A DNA stretch of 64,000 nt from NCBI RefSeq assembly GCF_900637555.1, contig NZ_LR134378.1:2924001-2988000 (forward strand), read 5' to 3'. A program made the position numbers and the translations under genes. Positions 35,732 through 44,671 of this stretch are shown piece by piece. Source of the stretch: Lautropia mirabilis. GTDB lineage: Bacteria > Pseudomonadota > Gammaproteobacteria > Burkholderiales > Burkholderiaceae_E. Positions within the stretch are counted from its first letter, which is position 1; every line of letters starts with the position of its first letter. Under the pieces are notes generated by a model, which did no database searches, was not told the origin of the DNA, and saw nothing but the letters and a program-made list of their open reading frames with translations.

Positions 35732-36217
35732 ATGATCACCCGTTTCCTTGCTGCCCGCCGGACTACCTATCGTCCACAGGTGCAGGCCCGCCAGGACGCT
35801 CTACGCAATGAAAAGCTTGCAGCATCCGGCCTGTCGCACCCGCAGCGACGCAGTCTGCTGCGTCGTGCCGGCGCGTGGCTGCTTGCACCGGCCTGCATCG
35901 CCGGCGGCACGGCCCTCGTGCTGGACATGCTGACAATGCCGGCCACGGCAGCACAGAATCGCCATTTCCCCGACAATACCCAGCTGGGACGGATCCGCTT
36001 CGGCCAGTTTCCCGATGCCACGCTCAACGGCAAGCCCGTCCGGCTGGGGCCGGGCGCGCGGATCCTGAACCAGGACAACCTCATCGTTCCGCCCATCGCC
36101 GTCCACGGCAAGAGCTACGTGGTCGGCTATGTCACGGACACGATGGGCATGATCATGACCGTCTGGATCCTGAGCGAAGAGGAATACCGGGCACTGCGCA
36201 GACAGCACAGCCGCTGA
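35732..36217 (+). CDS. small exported protein with Tat-like signal, function unknown
   Basis: 161 residues. Residues about 37-75 read QRRSLLRRAGAWLLAPACIA followed by a hydrophobic run ending ATAAQ, resembling a Tat signal. The mature part (about 85 residues) is LGRIRFGQFPDATLNGKPVRL, then LGPGARILNQDNLIVPP and VGYVTDTMGMIMTVWILSEEE. I recognise this as a small family of uncharacterised exported proteins in Burkholderiales, seen with a pattern of an Asn-Gly-x-Pro turn, GARI and a final WIL-x-EE. Function unknown. It precedes miaB by about 210 bases. Confidence 0.7.
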   Translation: MITRFLAARRTTYRPQVQARQDALRNEKLAASGLSHPQRRSLLRRAGAWLLAPACIAGGTALVLDMLTMPATAAQNRHFPDNTQLGRIRFGQFPDATLNGKPVRLGPGARILNQDNLIVPPIAVHGKSYVVGYVTDTMGMIMTVWILSEEEYRALRRQHSR

Positions 36218-36428
36218 TCCGGCCACGCCATCGGGCGGGTCGGCCCACGCCACCCGCTTCGTGCTGCCGGCACCGCCCCCCGGTTCCCGCCGTCCCAGGC
36301 TCCGGACATTTCCGGATGACAGGGCAACCGCACGACGGTCCCTGCCATGCACGGAAAGCCCCGGCCGAGAGGTTCCGGCAACCCCATGCCGCTAGCCCCC
36401 GTCCGGGTCTTCGCAAGGACACGACTGC

Positions 36429-37850
36429 ATGAGCCGAAAACTCTACCTGCGCACCTTCGGGTGCCAGATGAACTCCTACGACAGCGAACGGATGGCCGAC
36501 CTGCTGGCCGAGACCGAGGGCGCCGAGCTGACCGACGACCCGAACGAGGCCGACATCGTCCTGTTCAACACCTGTTCCATCCGCGAGAAGGCCCAGGAGA
36601 AGGTCTTCTCCGACCTGGGCTACTTCCGGGCCATGAAGGCGGCCCGCCCCGAGCTGATCATCGGCGTGGGCGGCTGCGTGGCCAGTCAGGAAGGCGAGGC
36701 CATCGTCTCGCGCGCGCCCTTTGTCGACGTGGTCTTCGGCCCGCAGACGCTGCACCGCCTGCCCGAACTCATCGACCGGCGTCGCCAGACCGGCCACTCG
36801 CAGGTCGACATCCGCTTTCCCGAGATCGAGAAGTTCGACGCCCTGCCGCCGCCGCGCAAGGTGGGTGCCAGCGCCTTCGTTTCCATCATGGAAGGCTGCA
36901 GCAAGTACTGCAGCTTCTGCGTGGTGCCGTACACCCGCGGCGAGGAAATCTCCCGCCCCTTCGAGGACGTGCTATCCGACGTGATCACCCTGGCCGAACA
37001 GGGTGTGAAGGAAGTGACGCTGCTGGGCCAGAACGTCAACGCCTACCTGGGCCAGGTTGAAGGCTTCGACGCCCCGGCCGACTTCGCGACGCTGCTCGAC
37101 TACATCCACGACATCCCGGGCATCGAGCGCATCCGCTACACCACCTCGCACCCGCGCGAGTTCACCGAACGGCTGATCGACGCCCACGCCCAGCTGCCCA
37201 AGTTGGCACCGCTGGTACACCTGCCCGTGCAGTCGGGCTCTGACCGCATCCTGGCCGCCATGAAGCGCGGCTACACGGCGCTGGAATACCGCTCCATCGT
37301 GCGCCGGCTGCGTGCCGCCAGCCCCGGCATCGGACTCACTACCGACTTCATCGTCGGCTTTCCCGGCGAGACCGAGGCCGATTTCCTGAAGACGCTGAAG
37401 CTGGCCGAGGATCTGGCCTACGACGACGCCTACTCGTTCATCTACAGCCCCCGCCCCGGCACCCCGGCTGCCAACCTGCAGGACGAAACCCCGCACGAGG
37501 AGAAGGTGGAACGGCTGCAGCGCCTGCAGGCCGTGGTCCAGCAAAGTTCGCTGGCCATTGCCCGTGGCATGGTGGGCTCGCGCCAGCGCGTGCTGGTGGA
37601 GGGCCCGTCGCGCAAGGATGCCAGCGAGCTGTCGGGCCGCTGCCCCAACAACCGCATGGTCAACTTCCCCGGCGCTCCCGAACTCATCGGCCAGCTGATC
37701 GACGTGGACATCACCTCCGCCATGAGCCACACGCTGCGGGGCGAACCCGTGGCCGAACAGCTGCCCGAGGTGCTGGCCAGGGCGGCCGCCGAGCGCCATG
37801 CTCAGGTCGGTCTGGACGCGCGGGAAGTGGTCCGCCCGCGCGCGGCCTGA
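36429..37850 (+). CDS. miaB: tRNA-2-methylthio-N6-isopentenyladenosine methylthiotransferase
   Basis: Radical-SAM enzyme adding the ms2 group to i6A37 of tRNAs. 473 residues. The UPF0004 domain opens [17 protein letters not shown], with auxiliary-cluster cysteines in [10 protein letters not shown] and [11 protein letters not shown]. The radical-SAM triad is [24 protein letters not shown] domain ends the protein ([11 protein letters not shown] and onward). AAGGA lies nine bases before the ATG. The stop is 5 bases before the Slam-like gene, so they probably share a transcript. Confidence 0.98.
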   Translation: MSRKLYLRTFGCQMNSYDSERMADLLAETEGAELTDDPNEADIVLFNTCSIREKAQEKVFSDLGYFRAMKAARPELIIGVGGCVASQEGEAIVSRAPFVDVVFGPQTLHRLPELIDRRRQTGHSQVDIRFPEIEKFDALPPPRKVGASAFVSIMEGCSKYCSFCVVPYTRGEEISRPFEDVLSDVITLAEQGVKEVTLLGQNVNAYLGQVEGFDAPADFATLLDYIHDIPGIERIRYTTSHPREFTERLIDAHAQLPKLAPLVHLPVQSGSDRILAAMKRGYTALEYRSIVRRLRAASPGIGLTTDFIVGFPGETEADFLKTLKLAEDLAYDDAYSFIYSPRPGTPAANLQDETPHEEKVERLQRLQAVVQQSSLAIARGMVGSRQRVLVEGPSRKDASELSGRCPNNRMVNFPGAPELIGQLIDVDITSAMSHTLRGEPVAEQLPEVLARAAAERHAQVGLDAREVVRPRAA

Positions 37851-37855
37851 ACATC

Positions 37856-39307
37856 ATGAAGCAGCCGGGGTCCGTGCAGCTGCGGTGGATGACGGTGCTT
37901 GCGCTGGCCCTGAGTGCATCCACCCCATGGGCACAGGACGCTGAAGACACCGCGGCGCCCCGGCAATCCGGCACTCCGGAAGCCCTGACGGAGACTGCAG
38001 CTCCCCAGCAAGGCGTGCCGACACCGGAAGCCGTCTCACCGGAAGGCAGCTTCTCTGCACTGCCCGCCCTGCTGCAGCAGGCACGCGCCCTGCTGCCCGA
38101 CCAGCCCGAGGCCGCCTGGCGGCTGCTGGAGCCGCAGACCTGGCACTACGCCGGCAGCCGCGACTTCGACTACCTGCTGGGTGTGGCCGCCCTGGACAGC
38201 CACCGCGCCAGCGAGGCCGTGATGGCCCTGGAGCGCGTGCTGAACAACCATCCCGACGACATCCCGGCCCGCACCGAGCTGGTGCGCGCCTACCTGGCGC
38301 TGGATGAACGACAGAGCGCCCACGAGGCCCTGCAGCAGCTGCTGCAGGCACAGGCGCTGCCCGACGACGCCCGGCAGAGCATCCAGCGCTACCTGGACAT
38401 CATCAGCCGCCAGCCCCAGGCCGCCAACCGGCGCTGGCAGCTGACAGCCAACCTCACTGCGGGCCAGGACAGCAACGTCAACGCGGGCAGCACCCGCTCG
38501 CGCTGGGTCGTCGACGACGGACAGGTGCTCACCCCGCTGGCCGAAAACCGCCCACAGTCCAGCCCCTTCCTGGAGCTGGGCCTGCAGTTCCAGCACTCCC
38601 TGCCGCTTTTAGACGCCCTGATCTGGAGCAACGGCCTGCAGGGCAGCCAGCGCATGAACACCCGCCAGCATCCGCAGGATACGGGCATGCTGGGCGCCAG
38701 CAGCGGTCTGGCCTGGACCCGGGGTGCCCATCGCCTGTCGGCTGCCCTGAACCTGCAGCAGATGTGGCTGCACGGCCATCGCTTCCGTCGCGCCAGCGGC
38801 GTGCTGGCCCAGTGGCAGTTCGACCCCGATCCCAGACACCAGCTGGGTCTCTACGCCCAGATCTTCCGGCTGGACTTCGACGACCAGCCGCTGCGTAATG
38901 CCCGCCGCACCGTGCTGGGGCTCACCTGGGCGCACGCCCTGGCCGGTCCGGGCAACACGGTCTTCATCGCCAACCCCTACGGCGGTCAGGAAAGCCCGCG
39001 CCAGCCCCTGCCCGTGCTGGACTTCCGCCTGGCCGGCCTGCGCCTGGGCCTGCAGCGCGACCTGGGCGCCGGCTGGCGCGGCAACCTGGGCGTGCAGTGG
39101 GAAGAACGTCGCCACCGCGGCCCCGACCCGCTCTTCGGGCGCATCCGCCATGACCGGCAGCTGGACCTTCGTCTGGGCGCCGAATACCCGATCGGCCCGC
39201 GCCTGCTGATCACCCCCCAGCTGCTGCACACGCGCAACCACGCCACCCTCGCTCCCAACGACTTCCGGCGCACTCAGCTTCTGGTAGATGTGCAGTATCG
39301 ATGGTGA
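37856..39307 (+). CDS. Slam/DUF560-type outer-membrane protein with N-terminal TPR
   Basis: 483 residues. A signal peptide (MTVLALALSASTPWAQ) is followed by helical TPR-like repeats at about 60-180 (LLGVAALDSHRASEAVMALE, RTELVRAYLALDERQSAHEA). Then LTANLTAGQDSNVNAGSTRS marks the start of a DUF560 beta-barrel of about 290 residues. It ends in LLVDVQYRW, an aromatic C-terminal residue as expected for BAM-inserted barrels. DUF560 (Slam) proteins move surface lipoproteins or soluble cargo with TbpB-like barrels across the outer membrane (type XI secretion). The next plus-strand gene carries such a C-terminal domain, supporting this reading. Confidence 0.82.
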   Translation: MKQPGSVQLRWMTVLALALSASTPWAQDAEDTAAPRQSGTPEALTETAAPQQGVPTPEAVSPEGSFSALPALLQQARALLPDQPEAAWRLLEPQTWHYAGSRDFDYLLGVAALDSHRASEAVMALERVLNNHPDDIPARTELVRAYLALDERQSAHEALQQLLQAQALPDDARQSIQRYLDIISRQPQAANRRWQLTANLTAGQDSNVNAGSTRSRWVVDDGQVLTPLAENRPQSSPFLELGLQFQHSLPLLDALIWSNGLQGSQRMNTRQHPQDTGMLGASSGLAWTRGAHRLSAALNLQQMWLHGHRFRRASGVLAQWQFDPDPRHQLGLYAQIFRLDFDDQPLRNARRTVLGLTWAHALAGPGNTVFIANPYGGQESPRQPLPVLDFRLAGLRLGLQRDLGAGWRGNLGVQWEERRHRGPDPLFGRIRHDRQLDLRLGAEYPIGPRLLITPQLLHTRNHATLAPNDFRRTQLLVDVQYRW

Positions 39308-39555
39308 GGGAATGCGCTGATGCGCTGACCGACCCGATCGAACACCTGCTCAGCCCTCAGCCTTTCACCCCACCGTTGCCTCTGCCCCACACGGGTCGCC
39401 ACCGCCCCCTCCAGCATCCGCCATTCATTCCGGGCCTCCGCCGCATCCATCGCCCACCACCGATCAGCGGGCAGCTGGCGTCGATTGCCGGCCCACACGC
39501 CCCTGCCCGACCGCCCCCGCCACACCCACAATGACCGGAGCGTCCTTGATGCCTT

Positions 39556-42500
39556 GTGGCGACCCCTGTCTTGGCGGAACTTCCAAACCAGCCTCTGTCG
39601 TTCCCGGATGCCAGCACCCGCAGCACCCCGCGTGCCGCCGCTGGCGGCTTCCGCACGCCCGCAGCCCATGAAGAAGCCCCCACCGACGGACAGCCGCAAG
39701 GCCTGCGCCCCGTTCACCCGGAACGCCTGACACACCTCACTCCCATTGCGCACGCCTCCCGCGCCTGCACGACGGACAGCCAGCGCCCGGGCCCATTGCG
39801 CGGCCACTGGCTGCTGCACCTTGGCCTGCCTCTGCTTGTGCTGGCCATGCCCCCCGGCCACACGCCCGCCCTGGCGCAGTCCAGCGGACTGCCTGCGCCC
39901 ACCCCTGCCGCCGCTGTACCCGCCACCATCGCCGGACGTCTGATCATGGCCAGCGGCGACGTGCGCATCGTGGATGCCGGCAGCGACGCAACGTCGCCCG
40001 CCACGAACGGACAGACGACGCCATCGGGCCGCCCCGCCCGCACGGGCGACTGGCTGCAGCCCGGCCAGATGGTCGTCACCGGCAGCCACGGTCGCGCCCA
40101 GATCCGCTTCCGCGACGGTGCGTTGATCTCGCTGCAACCCGAATCCCGCTTTCGCATCGACCAGTACGCCTACGGCGAAACGAAACAGCGCGGCTTCTAC
40201 AGCCTGCTGGAAGGCACCCTGCGCGCCATTTCCGGCGCCATCGGCAAGAAGGATCCCGACGACTTCCGGCTGGACACCCCCACCGCCACCATCGGCATCC
40301 GCGGCACCGAGTTCCTGGTTCAGGAAATCCACTGTGCGCCCAGCTGCAAGCCCGGCCAGCAGGATGGCCTGAACGTCGCCGTCAGCCACGGCCGCGTCTT
40401 CGTCTTCAACGGCGCAGGCGCCATCGACCTGGCGGCCGGCCGCGCCACCTGGGTGGCTTCGGCCACCTCGCGTCCGCAGCCCACCACCCGCCGGCCGGTC
40501 ATCAGCGCACCGCCCACGCAGCAACAGAAGGACGAAGAGCAGCAGGCCGAGCCGCCCTCCCAGGCCAGCAAAGAAACCGCCGCCAGCTCTTCAGACAGCG
40601 GTGACGAAGACACTCGTCAGGAAAGCACGACCGCCAGCGATCAGGACAGCCCCCATGATCAGGACAGCACGCAGGCATCGGACCCGGCCGAATCACCATC
40701 CACCAATGCCGGCACGCAGGACGCCCATGCTGCTTCCAGTGACGGTGCGCAAAGCAACGGGACACAAAGCAGTGCCTCCCGCCAGCAGGCCGCCAGCACC
40801 CTGAGTCCCAAGGCCAGCGCCTCGGTCGCGGTCTCGGCTGCCTCCAGCACGACGGCCCCCGCAAGCGGCGGCCTTGCTGCACAGCCAGGACCGCTCAGCG
40901 CCCCCACCCTGAGCCTGCCCGACGTCGAGCGGAGCAGCCGCACGCCCGCGCCAGCCCCGATCTCGTCGTCCCGTCCCGAGGCGCGCCCCCAGCCTGCGCC
41001 CGCCCCTGAAGGACGCCCTGCAAAGCCATCTTCGCAGCCCGCCGGCGATGCGCCGGCCGAACAACCATCGCGCCCCGAGCCAACTTCACCCACACTGGCA
41101 CCCGAACCAGCACCCGCTGCAACGCCGGCGGCTGATCCGGCACCAGCGCCAGCACAACAACCAGCGCCCGCCCCCCGTCCGACGCCAACGCCAACACCAT
41201 CGCCCACCGCGGCGCAACCGGCGACCGACACCCCAGCGTCAGCATCGCCCTCACCGGTGGCACCGGCCAAGCCGGTCGGCCCGGTCTCGCCCTCACCAGC
41301 CCCGGGACCGACACCGGCAGCCGCACCTGCACCTGTGCCCGGGCCAGCACCTGACACGCCTATCACGCCTGTTGCACCTGCCACACCCGTCGCACCTGTA
41401 GTGCCTGTCAATCCCGTCACGCCTGCGGCTCCCGCAGCCCCTGACGTGCCCGCAGCACCTGTTGCACCTGACACGCCAGCTGCACCTGTGGCCCCCGTCC
41501 CGGTCACTCCCGCACCGGATCTGTCCCCAGCACCCACCCCGGTCGTGCCGGCTCCCATCCCGCTACCAACGCCGGAGCCGACGCCTGCCCCCCTCGTGCC
41601 TCCCGTCGTGCCGGTCCAGCCTGACCTGCCCACGACGCCGGAGCCCATCCGTCCGCGCCCGCCCGAGCGGACACCGGACCCTGTGCCGGAGCCGGAACCG
41701 CTGCCTGCACCGACACCAGATCCAGCCCCGACGCCCAAACCAGCGCCTGAGCCTGCACCCGAGCCCGTTCCGGATCCGGCGCCCGTGCCCGTGCCACAAC
41801 CCGAGCCAGAGCCCACACCCAAACCTACACCGACCCCCTCGCCCGAGCCGGTGCCTACACCTGTGCCTGCACCGGCTCCGGTACAGCCCTCCGCGCCGGA
41901 TCCCGTTCCCACCCCTGCACCGGTACCGCAGCCCGCTCCCGAGCCGACTCCCACACCTTCACCATCTCCTGCCCCCGTGCCGGTGCCCTCGCCTGGTTCT
42001 GATCCGGTCCCCGTACCGACACCCACGCCGGCACCACAGCCGGCGCCAGCTCCGGTACAGCCTCCCGAGCCCGATCCGGCTCCCGTACCTGCGCCGATGC
42101 CGCAACCCGCTCCCGAGCCAGCCCCGACGCCTGCTCCGGCCCCCACGCCAGCACCACGCCCCGTTCCCACGCCGGCGCCTCGGCCCGCGGTCCCCGTCCC
42201 GGTACCGCCTCCGGTGAGCCTTGCGCCTGCCCTACCCGCCGGCAGCCACGCCGCCGGCAAGCTGCGCCTGCTCACCCACAATGCCCCCTGGCCCTTCAAC
42301 TACACCCTGGAAGACAGCGGGCCACAGCTCAGCCTGAACAGGAACCTGCGCCCCGAACGTCTGGGCAGCTGCGGCATGTTCGGCAACTGCCTGGATTTCC
42401 GGCAGGCCAGGCTCGCCGAATCCGGCCACAGCGGTGCCGTCACCTGGGGACGCTTCAACGGCGGGCAGGCACGTCTGCGCCTGCTGCTGATGGATCTGGA

Positions 42501-43032
42501 CAACCAGCTGCAACAGGATCGCGGCATCCACTATCTGGCGGGCATTCCCACCGTCACCATGCCCACCCACGGCGCGGCACGCTACACGCTGTCAGGCGCC
42601 ACTGCCCCCACCTTCGGCAAGGGCGGCACGGCCCCCGGCAGCTTCTCGGGTCAGGGTCTGGTGCAGTTCGGTCCCGGAACGGGCACCCGCGTCGCGCTGG
42701 AAGGCCAGCTCAAGTTCGGCAACGATCAGCACTACCGGATGGTCACCGAGGGGGCCGGCTTCGATGCCCAGGGACGCCTGAACACCATCGGCAACACCAA
42801 CCTGCGCATGACCGCCCCCAACACCTTCACCGGCCAGTTGCAGGTGCATGCGCTGGGCCGCAGTGACGACATGAAGTGCGGCGCCGGCGACTGCCGCGCC
42901 GACGTCAACGGCGCCTTCTTCGGACAGGACGCCGCCCAGCTGGGATTCGGCTACACCGTCAGCAACCCGACATACAGCGGCGAGACCGACACCATCCAGG
43001 GCGTAGCCGTGATGGATCGCAGCGCTCCCTGA
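39556..43032 (+). CDS. giant FecR-domain protein with proline-rich linker and TbpB-like C-terminal barrel
   Basis: Up to 1,158 residues from a GTG at 39556; the true start is uncertain because the signal sequence ([17 protein letters not shown] ... ALAQ) only begins near residue 84 and no ribosome site is evident. A FecR domain follows (about 124-300: [50 protein letters not shown]). Next come a Ser/Gln/Asp-rich segment and about 400 residues dominated by Pro-x and Pro-x-Pro (495-893). The C-terminal domain (about 897-1155) has alternating strands, [20 protein letters not shown] and [16 protein letters not shown], like TbpB-type eight-strand barrels. No lipobox. Probable cargo of the adjacent Slam-like protein. 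Confidence 0.8.
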   Translation: MATPVLAELPNQPLSFPDASTRSTPRAAAGGFRTPAAHEEAPTDGQPQGLRPVHPERLTHLTPIAHASRACTTDSQRPGPLRGHWLLHLGLPLLVLAMPPGHTPALAQSSGLPAPTPAAAVPATIAGRLIMASGDVRIVDAGSDATSPATNGQTTPSGRPARTGDWLQPGQMVVTGSHGRAQIRFRDGALISLQPESRFRIDQYAYGETKQRGFYSLLEGTLRAISGAIGKKDPDDFRLDTPTATIGIRGTEFLVQEIHCAPSCKPGQQDGLNVAVSHGRVFVFNGAGAIDLAAGRATWVASATSRPQPTTRRPVISAPPTQQQKDEEQQAEPPSQASKETAASSSDSGDEDTRQESTTASDQDSPHDQDSTQASDPAESPSTNAGTQDAHAASSDGAQSNGTQSSASRQQAASTLSPKASASVAVSAASSTTAPASGGLAAQPGPLSAPTLSLPDVERSSRTPAPAPISSSRPEARPQPAPAPEGRPAKPSSQPAGDAPAEQPSRPEPTSPTLAPEPAPAATPAADPAPAPAQQPAPAPRPTPTPTPSPTAAQPATDTPASASPSPVAPAKPVGPVSPSPAPGPTPAAAPAPVPGPAPDTPITPVAPATPVAPVVPVNPVTPAAPAAPDVPAAPVAPDTPAAPVAPVPVTPAPDLSPAPTPVVPAPIPLPTPEPTPAPLVPPVVPVQPDLPTTPEPIRPRPPERTPDPVPEPEPLPAPTPDPAPTPKPAPEPAPEPVPDPAPVPVPQPEPEPTPKPTPTPSPEPVPTPVPAPAPVQPSAPDPVPTPAPVPQPAPEPTPTPSPSPAPVPVPSPGSDPVPVPTPTPAPQPAPAPVQPPEPDPAPVPAPMPQPAPEPAPTPAPAPTPAPRPVPTPAPRPAVPVPVPPPVSLAPALPAGSHAAGKLRLLTHNAPWPFNYTLEDSGPQLSLNRNLRPERLGSCGMFGNCLDFRQARLAESGHSGAVTWGRFNGGQARLRLLLMDLDNQLQQDRGIHYLAGIPTVTMPTHGAARYTLSGATAPTFGKGGTAPGSFSGQGLVQFGPGTGTRVALEGQLKFGNDQHYRMVTEGAGFDAQGRLNTIGNTNLRMTAPNTFTGQLQVHALGRSDDMKCGAGDCRADVNGAFFGQDAAQLGFGYTVSNPTYSGETDTIQGVAVMDRSAP
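41040..42235 (+). repeat. proline-codon-rich degenerate repeat inside the FecR gene
   Basis: About 1.2 kb of CCN-rich codons encoding PAP, PTP, PEP and PVP units, with longer echoes such as [15 protein letters not shown] recurring at about 63- to 180-base intervals. The skew leaves the opposite strand open too. Repeat number probably varies between strains. Confidence 0.75.
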
Positions 43033-43115
43033 CCTGGCCAAAACCGGACGGCACGCCCCCTGCGTGGGGGCACACGCTACAATTCAAGGGCCCAACCCCT
43101 TCATTTGCCCGCAGC

Positions 43116-44108
43116 ATGCCGGCCCAGGCCCACTTCTCCATCGACGAACCCGACAACCAGCGGCTGGCCAGCCTGTGCGGCGCCCTCGACGCGCACCTGC
43201 GCCTCATCGAGTCCGCCCTGGACGTGCGCATCAGCCGCCGCGGCAGCCACTTCACCCTCAGCGGCCAGGGGCAGGAGCCCGCCCGTGCCGCCAGCCTGCT
43301 CGGCCGCCTCTACCACGCCCACCGCCACCCGCTCAGCCCGGAGGACATCCAACTGGCCATCATCCAATCCCGCCACGACGATCCGGCAGACCCGCCCGTC
43401 ACCGAAACGCTGCCACCGCAGTCTCCCGACAATCCCACCTTCCGCACCCGGCGCGGCGAGCTGCAGGGGCGCACCCCCAACCAGCGCAAGTACCTGAAGA
43501 ACATCCTCGGGCACGACCTCACCTTCGGCATCGGCCCGGCCGGTACCGGCAAGACCTTCCTGGCAGTGGCCTGCGCCATCGATGCCCTGGACCGTGACCA
43601 GGTCGAGCGCATCATCCTCACCCGCCCGGCCGTGGAAGCCGGCGAGCGGCTGGGCTTCCTGCCCGGCGACCTCACCCAGAAGATCGACCCCTACCTGCGC
43701 CCGCTCTTCGACGCGCTCAACGAGCTGATGGGCCCCGAGCGCGTCGGCAAGCTCATCGAGCGCCAGCAGATCGAGATCGCTCCGCTGGCCTACATGCGTG
43801 GCCGCACGCTGTCCAACGCCTTCATCATCCTGGACGAGGCCCAGAACACCACGCCCGAGCAGATGAAGATGTTCCTCACCCGCATCGGCTTCGGCTCCAA
43901 GGCGGTCATCACCGGCGACATCACCCAGATCGACCTGCCCGCGCCCCGCAAGAGCGGTCTGGTGCAGGCCCAGCGCGTGCTGAAGAACGTCAAGGGCATC
44001 GCCTTCAACCGCTTCGAGTCCGGCGACGTGGTGCGTCACCCGCTGGTGGCCCGCATCGTCGAGGCCTACGAGAAGCACGTCGAGAACCGCAAGCGCACCG
44101 ATGCCTGA
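43116..44108 (+). CDS. phoH: PhoH-like ATPase
   Basis: 330 residues. Walker A is GIGPAGTGKTFLAV and Walker B AFIILDEAQNTTPEQMK; GDITQIDLP and RFESGDVVRHPLV close the domain. The KH-like N-terminal part (about 1-100) is present. PhoH ATPases are cytosolic and tied to RNA metabolism; in most proteobacteria the gene precedes ybeY, as here. The ATG at 43116 (MPAQAHFSID) is placed by family start; TACAAT at 43078-43083 is a possible -10. It overlaps ybeY by 8 bases. Confidence 0.95.
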   Translation: MPAQAHFSIDEPDNQRLASLCGALDAHLRLIESALDVRISRRGSHFTLSGQGQEPARAASLLGRLYHAHRHPLSPEDIQLAIIQSRHDDPADPPVTETLPPQSPDNPTFRTRRGELQGRTPNQRKYLKNILGHDLTFGIGPAGTGKTFLAVACAIDALDRDQVERIILTRPAVEAGERLGFLPGDLTQKIDPYLRPLFDALNELMGPERVGKLIERQQIEIAPLAYMRGRTLSNAFIILDEAQNTTPEQMKMFLTRIGFGSKAVITGDITQIDLPAPRKSGLVQAQRVLKNVKGIAFNRFESGDVVRHPLVARIVEAYEKHVENRKRTDA

Positions 44109-44664
44109 TTCCGACACGCCGCGCCGCGCCCGCCGCAACCCTGCCGTCAGCGCCGGAACCCCCAAGGCCGCAGCCACCCGAAGCGGCAGCCCTGTCGCTG
44201 ACCCGCGTGCGCCCCACCGGCTTTCACTCCAGATCCAGTTCGACGACACGGTCGACCCGGCCGAGCTGCCCGCCTCCCGCCCGCAACTGCGCCGCTGGGT
44301 GCAGGCCGCCCTTGAAGCCGATGCCGAGCTGGTGCTGCGCTTCGTCGGCCGCGAGGAAAGCCGGCAGCTCAACCACCAGTACCGGGGCAAGGACAGATCC
44401 ACCAACGTCCTGACCTTCGACTACGCGCACGAGCCGGTGGTGCAGGCCGACATCGTCATCTGCCTGCCGGTGCTGCAGGACGAGGCCCACACCCAGAACA
44501 AGCCGCTGCGCAACCACCTCGCCCACCTGGTCATCCACGGCGTGCTGCACGCCCATGGCATGGACCACCTCACCGACGAGGAAGCGGCCGAGATGGAGTC
44601 CCGCGAGATCGAACTGCTGCACCGGTTCCGCATCGACGACCCCTACCGTCTGCCGGACGACTGA
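44101..44664 (+). CDS. ybeY: endoribonuclease YbeY
   Basis: Zinc endoribonuclease required for 16S rRNA 3'-end maturation and 70S quality control. 187 residues. The zinc site is H-x3-H-x5-H within VIHGVLHAHGMDH, preceded by YRGKDRSTNVLTFDY. An Arg/Ala/Pro-rich N-terminal extension of about 40 residues precedes the fold. The start overlaps the phoH end. Unlike many relatives, no CorC-type gene separates it from lnt. Confidence 0.95.
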   Translation: MPDSDTPRRARRNPAVSAGTPKAAATRSGSPVADPRAPHRLSLQIQFDDTVDPAELPASRPQLRRWVQAALEADAELVLRFVGREESRQLNHQYRGKDRSTNVLTFDYAHEPVVQADIVICLPVLQDEAHTQNKPLRNHLAHLVIHGVLHAHGMDHLTDEEAAEMESREIELLHRFRIDDPYRLPDD

Positions 44665-44671
44665 AACGCCC

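Noticed and set aside
40659..42299. Long antisense open frame (546 codons) rich in Gly and Ala opposite the FecR gene
   Set aside because: It is the mirror of the proline-codon repeats; CCN on one strand gives GGN/NGG on the other and removes stops. No family motif, start site or promoter.
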